From Akkermansiaceae bacterium (GTDB lineage: Bacteria > Verrucomicrobiota > Verrucomicrobiia > Verrucomicrobiales > Akkermansiaceae): a stretch of 5,100 bases of DNA. This document shows positions 1 to 4,842 of this stretch, piece by piece (positions within the stretch are counted from its first letter, which is position 1; every line of letters begins with the position of its first letter). Both the position numbers and the translations under genes were made by a program. Location: NCBI GenBank assembly GCA_025457805.1, contig JALOTR010000287.1, positions 1-5,100 on the forward strand. Direction: 5' to 3'. Under the pieces are notes generated by a model. It searched no databases, was not told where the DNA came from, and saw only the letters and a list, made by a program, of their open reading frames with translations.

Positions 1-911
1 TCCTTGCCGAAGCCGGCCAGGCGCATGACGAGTTTCACGCCATTCGCATATTTCGCATGGATGGTGCCGCCCTCCGCCTCATATTCGATGGGCGCGGTGC
101 CGTCGGCTCCCACGGCTTGCTGGCAGAGGTCCACGGTGTGCGATCCCCATTCGAGGATTTTGAAACCGGCGGCCAGTCCGTCGTGGCCGCGCCATTGGCC
201 TTCGACGTAGCGTTTGTTGTAAGGACGCATGGCTGCAGGGCCGAGCCAGCGGTCCCAATCGATCTCGTTGGGATCAGGCTCGGGTTCGCCTGGAAGCGGA
301 GCGGCGTCGAGGCTCGGCGCAATGATGCCCGCGTGCACGGTGTGCAGCTTGCCGAGCTTGCCGCTGCGGGCGAGCTCGATGGCGAAGCGGAAATTGTCCA
401 CATTCCGGCGCTGGGTGCCTGCCTGATAGACGCGGTTGTTTTTCAAAATGCCCTCATCCAGTTCGCGGCACTCGCCGATGGTCATGGCGCAGGGTTTTTC
501 CGAATACACATCCTTCCCGGCGCGCGCGGCGAGGATGGAAGCAGGTGCGTGCCAGCGATCGCCAGTCGTGATCAAAACCGCATCAATGTCCTCACGGCCG
601 AAGACTTCCTCCATGTGCCCGTAGGCCTTGCAGTCCTCGTTTTTGTATTGGCGATCGACCGTCTTGCGGATGATTTCGCGGCGGGTTTTCTGGACATCCG
701 CGATGGCGACGAAGCGCACATCCGGCTGCGAGAGGAACGATTTCAACACCTCACGCCCACGTGGCCCGAGCCCCACTCCGCCGATGACGATCTGATTGCT
801 GGGAGCGACCTTGCCATTTTGCCCCAACACACTGGCGGGGATGATGGTGGGCATGCCGGCGATCCAGGCGGCTTGTTTGAGAAAACTGCGGCGGGTGGTG
901 GTGGGAGTCAT
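1..911 (-). CDS. Gfo/Idh/MocA-family oxidoreductase with Tat signal (3' end outside window)
   Basis: Reading the minus strand from the ATG at 911 gives an open frame of 303 residues that leaves the window. The N-terminus is a twin-arginine export signal (TRRSFLK at residues 6-12, then a short hydrophobic stretch ending near 29), so the enzyme is probably exported, folded, to the periplasm. A Rossmann dinucleotide fold follows: beta-strand and glycine-rich loop IVIGGVGLGPRG at 41-52, then VAIADV at 68-73 ending the second strand. EKP at 138-140 is the family hallmark next to the nicotinamide. EWGSHTVDL at 254-262 supplies the usual histidine (H258) of the C-terminal catalytic domain. The family oxidises or reduces sugars and related polyols with NAD(P); the substrate cannot be told here. 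There is no clear Shine-Dalgarno sequence, but the Tat motif right after the ATG fixes the start. It lies 72 bases downstream of rtcR on the same strand, with an inverted repeat between, and has no evident role in RNA repair. Confidence 0.92.
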   Translation of the reverse strand, partial: MTPTTTRRSFLKQAAWIAGMPTIIPASVLGQNGKVAPSNQIVIGGVGLGPRGREVLKSFLSQPDVRFVAIADVQKTRREIIRKTVDRQYKNEDCKAYGHMEEVFGREDIDAVLITTGDRWHAPASILAARAGKDVYSEKPCAMTIGECRELDEGILKNNRVYQAGTQRRNVDNFRFAIELARSGKLGKLHTVHAGIIAPSLDAAPLPGEPEPDPNEIDWDRWLGPAAMRPYNKRYVEGQWRGHDGLAAGFKILEWGSHTVDLCQQAVGADGTAPIEYEAEGGTIHAKYANGVKLVMRLAGFGK

Positions 912-918
912 GGATTGA

Positions 919-981
919 GCGGGTTCATTTCCCATAACGACTGGGGCAATGGGAAACTGTCATCGTTTCCATCTGACCCGC
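919..981 (-). terminator. Nested inverted repeat downstream of rtcR, possible terminator
   Basis: The short gap after the rtcR stop codon holds a perfect 8-bp stem, TTTCCCAT (928-935) with ATGGGAAA (949-956), around a 13-nt loop. It is enclosed by a second perfect 6-bp stem, GCGGGT (919-924) with ACCCGC (976-981). There is no run of T on either strand after the stem, so this is not a textbook intrinsic terminator. It could end or stabilise the rtcR transcript and separate it from the dehydrogenase gene. The pairing is seen directly; the function is a guess. Confidence 0.3.
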
Positions 982-983
982 AT

Positions 984-2597
984 TCACGGGATGGCGCGGT
1001 GGAACGAATCGAATCCAAGGCCGAACTTCGCGAGGTATTTCTTCAGGCGATCCGCATCATTGGTCACCGAGCGCTTGGAGCGGGAAACGGCGAAAATTTC
1101 GCGGCCGGCTTCGGAGATGGATCTCGAGCGTTGGCAAACGGTGGCGACGTAGGCGAGTTGGACTTGGTCGAAAGGGTCGAGTTGATCTAACAGATCCGGC
1201 GCGAGGATTTCTGTTAGATCGATGTTTTCCGCAGAGGCCGCAGTTCCCGGGCGTTGCCAACTATCTCGCAGGCGCTGGATTTCCTCCTCCACTTCTTCCT
1301 CCCGGATCCTGCCGCGCGGGGCGAGTGTGGCCATGCGGGTGACGGCGGCGTTGAGGTCGCGGAAATTTCCGAGCCAGGGCGTGTCCGGTGCTTCGGCGAA
1401 TTTCAGAAATTCCTGCTTCGCCTCCTTGTTGAAACTCACCTCGCGGCCGTTGGCGATGCGGTGGCGATCGAGTTCGTATTCAAGATTCGGCGCGATGTCC
1501 TCGCGGCGTTGCGCAAGGGCTGGCAGGGCGAAGGTCCAGAGCTGTATGCGGGCCAGCAGGTCTTCGCGGAATCGGCCGCTGGCGATGGCGGCACGCAGGT
1601 CGCGATTGGTGCCTGCGATCAGTTGGAAATCGCTCTTCACCGGCTTGTCCGCGCCGACTGGCAGGAAGGTTTTGTCCTCCAGCGCCCGCAGCAACATCGC
1701 CTGCTCATCGCTGCCGAGTTCGCCGATTTCATCGAGAAACAACAGCCCGCCATCCGCCTCGCGCAGCAAACCGGGCCGGTCTTTTTGTGCCCCGGTGAAG
1801 GATCCGCGCGTGTGGCCGAACAAAGCCGACGCCGCGGTGTCTCCGGTGAGAGTCGCGCAGTTCACCTCCACAAAACTCCCGCGCAAGCCGCCCCGTTGTT
1901 TTCTCAATTCATAAATCCGCCGCGCGAGATGGGATTTTCCCGCACCGGTCGGTCCGGTGAGAAGCATGGGGGCCTTGGACGCAAGAGCGACCTGTTCGAT
2001 GCGATCGATGAGCCGGTTGAAACCCGCGTTGCGCGTGGCGATGCCGCTCTTGAGAAAATCCGTCACCTCCGCCTGCTCGCGCTCGAAGCGGGTGCTAAGC
2101 TGGTCGTATTTCGAGAGGTCCAGATCGATCACCGAGTAACCCGGCTTCGGGACATCGCGCGATGGCTTGGAAGGCGGCGGCGAGGTTTGGATCAGTTTCC
2201 CCGGCAAGGTCCCAGCCTCATTCAGCAGGAACAGGGAAATCTGCGCGATGTGCGTGCCGGTGGTGATGTGGATGAAATACTCCTCGTTCTCGCAATCGAA
2301 GCGATACCCCCGCGCCCAATCGTGCAGCGCCCCATAGACCGTCTCCAAGTCCCACGGATCCTTGCCATAACTCACCTCATGCAGCCGTGCCTCCGTCTCC
2401 GGCGAGACACTGCGAACGTCCGCCAAAACCCGCTCGGACAGCTTGGAGAAATTCGGCTCCGCCAACAACTCCAGCCGGTCCCACAACAAATCCTCATGCT
2501 GAAACAAGGAAACCGTCGGCCGCCAGAAATCCCAGCGCGCCACATCGAAGCCACTGTCCATCTTCGTGCCCAGCAATCCGATCACCACTCGCTTCAT
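984..2597 (-). CDS. rtcR: RtcR, sigma-54-dependent activator of the RNA repair operon
   Basis: This 537-residue protein, close to the usual RtcR length of about 530, is a bacterial enhancer-binding protein. Residues 1-180 form the RtcR-type CARF-like sensor, with an opening strand (VVIGLLGTKMDSG) and the diagnostic HITTGTHIAQISLFLL at 110-125. In enterobacterial RtcR this domain binds damaged tRNA pieces ending in 2',3'-cyclic phosphate. The AAA+ domain has Walker A GPTGAGKS (215-222), sigma-54 contact loop GSFTGA (265-270), Walker B GGLLFLDE (283-290), FREDLLARI with arginine-finger candidates (343-351), and sensor II GNFRDL (410-415). GSFTGA has Ser where GAFTGA is usual. The C-terminus (about 477-530, with SISEAGREIFAVS then NDADRLKKYLAKFGL) is the helix-turn-helix. 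The ATG at 2597 fits the family N-terminus, though no Shine-Dalgarno is visible. It is divergent from rsr and faces a sigma-54 promoter, which is its expected target. Confidence 0.96.
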   Translation of the reverse strand: MKRVVIGLLGTKMDSGFDVARWDFWRPTVSLFQHEDLLWDRLELLAEPNFSKLSERVLADVRSVSPETEARLHEVSYGKDPWDLETVYGALHDWARGYRFDCENEEYFIHITTGTHIAQISLFLLNEAGTLPGKLIQTSPPPSKPSRDVPKPGYSVIDLDLSKYDQLSTRFEREQAEVTDFLKSGIATRNAGFNRLIDRIEQVALASKAPMLLTGPTGAGKSHLARRIYELRKQRGGLRGSFVEVNCATLTGDTAASALFGHTRGSFTGAQKDRPGLLREADGGLLFLDEIGELGSDEQAMLLRALEDKTFLPVGADKPVKSDFQLIAGTNRDLRAAIASGRFREDLLARIQLWTFALPALAQRREDIAPNLEYELDRHRIANGREVSFNKEAKQEFLKFAEAPDTPWLGNFRDLNAAVTRMATLAPRGRIREEEVEEEIQRLRDSWQRPGTAASAENIDLTEILAPDLLDQLDPFDQVQLAYVATVCQRSRSISEAGREIFAVSRSKRSVTNDADRLKKYLAKFGLGFDSFHRAIP

Positions 2598-2665
2598 GGA
2601 TAAGATGCTAGCGAGGTGGATAGATTTTCTACAATCCAGAAGATTCCCGAAACTTTGCTGAAAAT

Positions 2666-2696
2666 ATTATAATCATTCTAATCCCTTTATCACCAA
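2666..2696 (-). promoter_or_regulatory. rtcR: Possible housekeeping promoter of rtcR
   Basis: On the minus strand a perfect TATAAT (2671-2666) lies about 70 bases before the rtcR ATG. Nineteen bases further upstream is TTGGTG (2696-2691), which matches the -35 consensus only in TTG. The surrounding spacer (about 2640-2710) is clearly AT-richer than the flanking genes. The TATAAT sits within the palindrome ATTATAAT, so the same hexamer reads on the plus strand too. This makes the strand assignment uncertain. Confidence 0.3.
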
Positions 2697-2731
2697 TTAC
2701 TTAAGAGATCGCATCATCCCATTTTTCTCAC

Positions 2732-2748
2732 TTGGCACAGGCCATGCC
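2732..2748 (+). promoter_or_regulatory. rsr: Sigma-54 (-24/-12) promoter of rsr
   Basis: TTGGCACAGGCCATGCC carries the complete -24 element TTGGCAC and a -12 element with the invariant GC. The GG at 2734 and the GC at 2746 are exactly 12 bases apart, the required spacing. The -12 box is ATGCC rather than TTGCW. Transcription would start near 2759, giving a leader of about 29 bases before the rsr ATG. A divergent gene for a sigma-54 activator makes this reading strong. No convincing dyad for RtcR binding was found by eye between 2598 and 2731; the best is a weak TGGAT (2617-2621) with ATCCA (2634-2638). Confidence 0.85.
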
Positions 2749-2787
2749 ATACTCATTTCCATCCAACAAACAACCGGATACCCGATC

Positions 2788-4362
2788 ATGGCAAACAAAT
2801 CCCTCTTTCAAACTCTCCGTGGAGCCCTCGTTCCAGCTGCGACGGTTCGCAACGATGCCGGTGGCGTTGCCTACGAGCTTTCGCCCAAGGCGACACTTGC
2901 CCGCTTGGCCGCGACCGGTTGCCTCAGCCGAACCTACTACGCCAGCGCCGAAAGCCAGCTCGACCGCGTGCTGGAACTCGCCCAGCAAGTGGACACCGAT
3001 TTCCTCGCCCAAACCGCGCTCTACGCCCGCAGCAAGGGCTTCATGAAGGACATGCCCGCATTGCTCTGCGCCGTGCTCGCCACCCGCGATTTGGACCGCC
3101 TCACCGAGATCTTCCCTCAAGTCATCGACAACGGGAAAATGCTTCGCAACTTCGTCCAAATCCTCCGCTCCGGAGTCACCGGCCGCAAGTCGCTCGGATC
3201 CGCGCCAAAGCGCCTCGTCCGCCAATGGCTCGAACGCGCCAGCGAGCGCCAACTCATCCAGGCCGCCATCGGCAACGATCCATCGCTCGCCGACATTGTG
3301 AAAATGGTCCACCCGCGCCCAGCCGACGCCACCCGCCAAGCCTTCTACGCGTGGTTGATCGGAAAACCATGGGACGCCTCCGCCTTGCCGGAAACCCTCC
3401 GCGCCTTCGAGGCATGGGAGGCCAACCGCGAGGGAAAGGTGCCGGATGTGCCATTCCAAATGCTCACCGCACTCCAACTTGGCACCAAGGAATGGACCGC
3501 CATCGCGGACAACGCCTCATGGCAAACCACCCGCATGAATCTCAACACCTTCCTGCGTCACGGCGTCTTCAAGGATGCGGCGATGATTTCAAAAATCAGC
3601 GCCCGCCTCTCCGATCCCGATCAAGTGCGCCGCGCCAAAGTGTTTCCCTATCAGCTCCTCGCCGCGTTCATGAATGCGGACAAGAATCTGCCGGGAAAAC
3701 TTCGCAACGCCCTGCAAGACGCCATGGAAACCGCCATCGCCAATGTTCCGAAAATCACCGGAAACATCGTGGTCTGCCCGGATGTTTCAGGTTCCATGCA
3801 ATCGTCCATCACCGGCTACCGCCAAGGCGCAAGCTCGAAGGTCCGTTGCATCGATGTCGCCGCCTTGGTCGCCGCGGCTTTTCTCCGGAAAAACCGCGAT
3901 GCCCGCGTGCTGCCCTTCGAGTTGAGTGTTGTGGACATCACCCTCAATCCCCGCGATTCGGTGATGACCAATGCCGCCACCCTCGCTGGTGTCGGTGGTG
4001 GTGGAACCAATTGCTCGGCCCCGCTTGCTTTCCTCAACCAACAAAACATCAGTCCCGATCTCGTCGTCTTCATTTCCGACAACGAATCCTGGGCCGATCC
4101 GCAAGCCCGTCGTGGAACTTCCATGATGGTCGAGTGGGAAAAAATCAAAACCCGCAACCCGAAGGCCAAGCTCGTCTGCATCGACATCATCCCCAACACC
4201 ACCACCCAAGCACCCGACCGCAAGGACATCCTCAACATCGCCGGCTTCAGCGACAAGGTCTTCGACCTCATCGCCAGCTTCGCCGCCGGTGCCGATGGAA
4301 CCTCCCACTGGGTCCGCGAAATCGAAAACCAAACTCTAACAAAACACCTGAAATCCGCATGA
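2788..4362 (+). CDS. rsr: Rsr, bacterial Ro60 (TROVE and vWA domains)
   Basis: This 524-residue protein matches Ro60 orthologues in length (about 530). Residues from about 20 to 325 form the TROVE domain, a ring of helical repeats that binds Y RNA on its outside and single-stranded ends of misfolded RNA in its hole. The signature opening NDAGGVAYELSPKATLARLA and ATGCLSRTYYASAESQLDRV (about 22-61) is intact. The C-terminal vWA domain (about 326-500) has a full metal-binding MIDAS: DVSGS (D332, S334, S336), T407 in GGGGTNCSAPL, and D431 in VVFISDNES. In studied bacteria Rsr is tethered by Y RNA to polynucleotide phosphorylase or other 3'-to-5' exonucleases in RNA decay and rRNA maturation. No signal peptide or membrane segment is visible, so it is cytoplasmic. 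It lies about 29 bases after the predicted sigma-54 start site, with no evident Shine-Dalgarno sequence. Two Y RNAs and rtcB follow on the same strand. Confidence 0.97.
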   Translation: MANKSLFQTLRGALVPAATVRNDAGGVAYELSPKATLARLAATGCLSRTYYASAESQLDRVLELAQQVDTDFLAQTALYARSKGFMKDMPALLCAVLATRDLDRLTEIFPQVIDNGKMLRNFVQILRSGVTGRKSLGSAPKRLVRQWLERASERQLIQAAIGNDPSLADIVKMVHPRPADATRQAFYAWLIGKPWDASALPETLRAFEAWEANREGKVPDVPFQMLTALQLGTKEWTAIADNASWQTTRMNLNTFLRHGVFKDAAMISKISARLSDPDQVRRAKVFPYQLLAAFMNADKNLPGKLRNALQDAMETAIANVPKITGNIVVCPDVSGSMQSSITGYRQGASSKVRCIDVAALVAAAFLRKNRDARVLPFELSVVDITLNPRDSVMTNAATLAGVGGGGTNCSAPLAFLNQQNISPDLVVFISDNESWADPQARRGTSMMVEWEKIKTRNPKAKLVCIDIIPNTTTQAPDRKDILNIAGFSDKVFDLIASFAAGADGTSHWVREIENQTLTKHLKSA

Positions 4363-4366
4363 CCAA

Positions 4367-4395
4367 GGAGCGGCGGAATCCGTCCGCCGATGTCC
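4367..4395 (+). repeat. REP-like hairpin, copy 1, just after rsr
   Basis: Four bases after the rsr stop, the tetranucleotide GGAG (4367-4370) is followed by a perfect 7-bp stem, CGGCGGA (4371-4377) with TCCGCCG (4383-4389), with a 5-nt loop. TCCAT comes shortly after. A second element with the same plan lies at 4623-4649. A GGAG or GTAG tetranucleotide next to a short palindrome is the known layout of REP elements moved by RAYT transposases. The element may also protect the 3' end of the rsr message. There is no T-run, so it is unlikely to be an intrinsic terminator. Confidence 0.55.
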
Positions 4396-4402
4396 ATGAA
4401 AA

Positions 4403-4436
4403 GCCAATGAATCAAGGCTTGCCTCACCTCATTGGC
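4403..4436 (+). other. Perfect-stem hairpin upstream of the Y RNAs, with a competing fold
   Basis: GCCAATGA (4403-4410) pairs perfectly with TCATTGGC (4429-4436). Inside, AGG (4415-4417) can pair with CCT (4422-4424) around a CTTG loop, leaving a symmetric 4x4 internal loop. A different perfect 8-bp pairing, AATCAAGG (4410-4417) with CCTTGATT (4472-4479), would use the loop strand and compete with the inner part. The region lies between rsr and Y RNA 1 and matches no RNA family I recognise. It may be a processing signal or simply the mRNA spacer. Confidence 0.4.
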
Positions 4437-4448
4437 ACACCATGGGCC
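4432..4448 (+). promoter_or_regulatory. Weak candidate second sigma-54 promoter, ahead of the Y RNAs
   Basis: TTGGCAC at 4432-4438 repeats the -24 box of the rsr promoter exactly. A GC dinucleotide (4446-4447) sits at the correct 12-base spacing from its GG (4434). However, the -12 box would be GGGCC, which lacks the usual TT. The predicted start near 4459 lies about 29 bases before the Y RNA 1 stem. It could give the small RNAs their own RtcR-controlled transcript, or be chance. Confidence 0.25.
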
Positions 4449-4487
4449 CTTGCGATTCGGAGATCACCCCTCCTTGATTAACCCTTC

Positions 4488-4610
4488 ACCGCGAATGCCT
4501 GGAAAGATTACATTCGAACTATTGGACGCCGGTTCGAGTCCGGCCCCGTGAAAGCGGGTAGCTCAGTTGGATAGAGCAGTAGATATATCTTTCCGAATCC
4601 TTGTCGCGGT
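4488..4610 (+). ncRNA. Y RNA 1, YrlA-type permuted tRNA mimic
   Basis: About 123 nt, bounded by a perfect 7-bp outer helix ACCGCGA (4488-4494) with TCGCGGT (4604-4610). Next comes an internal loop (4495-4500 opposite 4595-4603), then an 8-bp helix GGAAAGAT (4501-4508) with ATCTTTCC (4587-4594). The distal end is a tRNA-like module in permuted order. A 5-nt variable loop ending in C (4523-4527) precedes the T-arm: GCCGG, TTCGAGT, CCGGC at 4528-4544. The acceptor stem CCCGT (4545-4549) with GCGGG (4554-4558) is closed by a GAAA tetraloop. Then come TA (tRNA positions 8-9) and the D-arm: GCTC, AGTTGGATA, GAGC at 4561-4577. CTAT (4519-4522) with GTAG (4579-4582) acts as a short anticodon-type stem. 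D-loop GG, T-loop TTC and A58, and the G15/C48 pair of tRNA elbow folding are all present. Known YrlA RNAs have this permuted layout and sit beside rsr. The exact ends are inferred from the helices. Confidence 0.88.
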
Positions 4611-4622
4611 TCTTCTCACAAC

Positions 4623-4649
4623 GGAGCGCTGGCTTTAGCCGGCGAGTCC
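4623..4649 (+). repeat. REP-like hairpin, copy 2, between the two Y RNAs
   Basis: GGAG (4623-4626) is followed by a 7-bp stem, CGCTGGC (4627-4633) with GCCGGCG (4638-4644), containing one G-T wobble and a TTTA loop. TCCAT follows at 4647-4651. The plan and both flanks match the element at 4367-4395, while the stem sequence differs with pairing kept. It fills most of the 48-base gap between the two Y RNAs and could help separate or process them. Confidence 0.5.
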
Positions 4650-4658
4650 ATCATCCAA

Positions 4659-4792
4659 GCGGCGAATGCCCGGTGGAACTACATCATCAAACTGACCTGG
4701 TCGCGGGTTCGAATCCCGCCCGGACCACCATCGACGGCCCGGTAGCTCAGTGGTAGAGCAGGAAAAATGTTTCACCAAATACTTGTCGCCGC
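4659..4792 (+). ncRNA. Y RNA 2, YrlA-type permuted tRNA mimic carrying ACCA
   Basis: About 134 nt with the same architecture as Y RNA 1. The outer helix is GCGGCGA (4659-4665) with TCGCCGC (4786-4792). After an internal loop (4666-4671 opposite 4777-4785) comes GGTGGAAC (4672-4679) with GTTTCACC (4769-4776), 8 bp with one G-T pair. The tRNA-like end has a variable loop ending in C (4698-4702) and a T-arm GCGGG, TTCGAAT, CCCGC (4703-4719). The acceptor 3' strand CCGGACC (4720-4726) is directly followed by ACCA (4727-4730). The acceptor 5' strand GGCCCGG (4736-4742) pairs with it at 6 of 7 positions; A4724 faces C4738. Then come TA and the D-arm GCTC, AGTGGTA, GAGC (4745-4759). The anticodon-type stem is only about 2 bp. 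Compared with Y RNA 1, 11 of 12 bases in the 5' loop strand and 13 of 15 in the 3' loop strand agree. The exact ends are inferred. Confidence 0.87.
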
Positions 4793-4801
4793 CCTTTGTT
4801 T

Positions 4802-4829
4802 CCCAATCTCCAATTTCAAATTCCCAATC
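4802..4829 (+). repeat. Degenerate heptamer tandem repeat before rtcB
   Basis: Four consecutive 7-base units, CCCAATC, TCCAATT, TCAAATT and CCCAATC, run exactly in phase; the first and last are identical. A more distant fifth unit may follow (ACCCTTC, 4830-4836). The minus strand reads as GATTGGG-type units, a pattern I recall from intergenic DNA of Verrucomicrobia and similar genomes. It occupies the rtcB leader where a ribosome binding site would be expected. Confidence 0.5.
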
Positions 4830-4842
4830 ACCCTTCTCTTCC

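Noticed and set aside
57..1190. A 377-codon plus-strand open frame opposite the dehydrogenase and rtcR 3' end.
   Set aside because: It has no recognisable domain and spans two genes whose minus-strand products match families over their full visible length. It is an antisense shadow of GC-rich codons.
1254..2603. A 449-codon plus-strand open frame opposite rtcR.
   Set aside because: The minus strand encodes RtcR with all AAA+ motifs in order. The plus-strand product is rich in Arg, Gly, Ala and Gln with no domain, as expected for a shadow.
2728..3477. A 249-codon minus-strand open frame opposite the 5' part of rsr.
   Set aside because: It has no family resemblance, covers the sigma-54 promoter, and lies opposite a clear TROVE coding region.
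4403..4479. A third Y RNA between rsr and Y RNA 1.
   Set aside because: No T-arm or D-arm sequence and no copy of the GCGAATGCC or CTTGTCGC loop motif is present.
2919..4481. A 520-codon plus-strand open frame in another frame of rsr.
   Set aside because: The peptide is low-complexity, rich in Arg, Pro and His, and overlaps the complete Rsr frame.
4554..4730. A single ordinary (or intron-containing) tRNA gene, using the D-arm at 4561-4577 and the T-arm plus CCA at 4703-4730.
   Set aside because: The acceptor strands do not match: AAGCGGG cannot pair with CCGGACC beyond two bases. The 125 bases between the arms hold no anticodon arm and contain a separate hairpin and the outer helices of two RNAs. 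Each arm pairs better within its own permuted module.
4786..4800. An intrinsic terminator formed by the Y RNA 2 outer helix and the following CCTTTGTTT.
   Set aside because: The 3' helix strand pairs with bases more than 110 nt upstream rather than forming a local hairpin, and the T content is interrupted. Termination here would also cut off rtcB.
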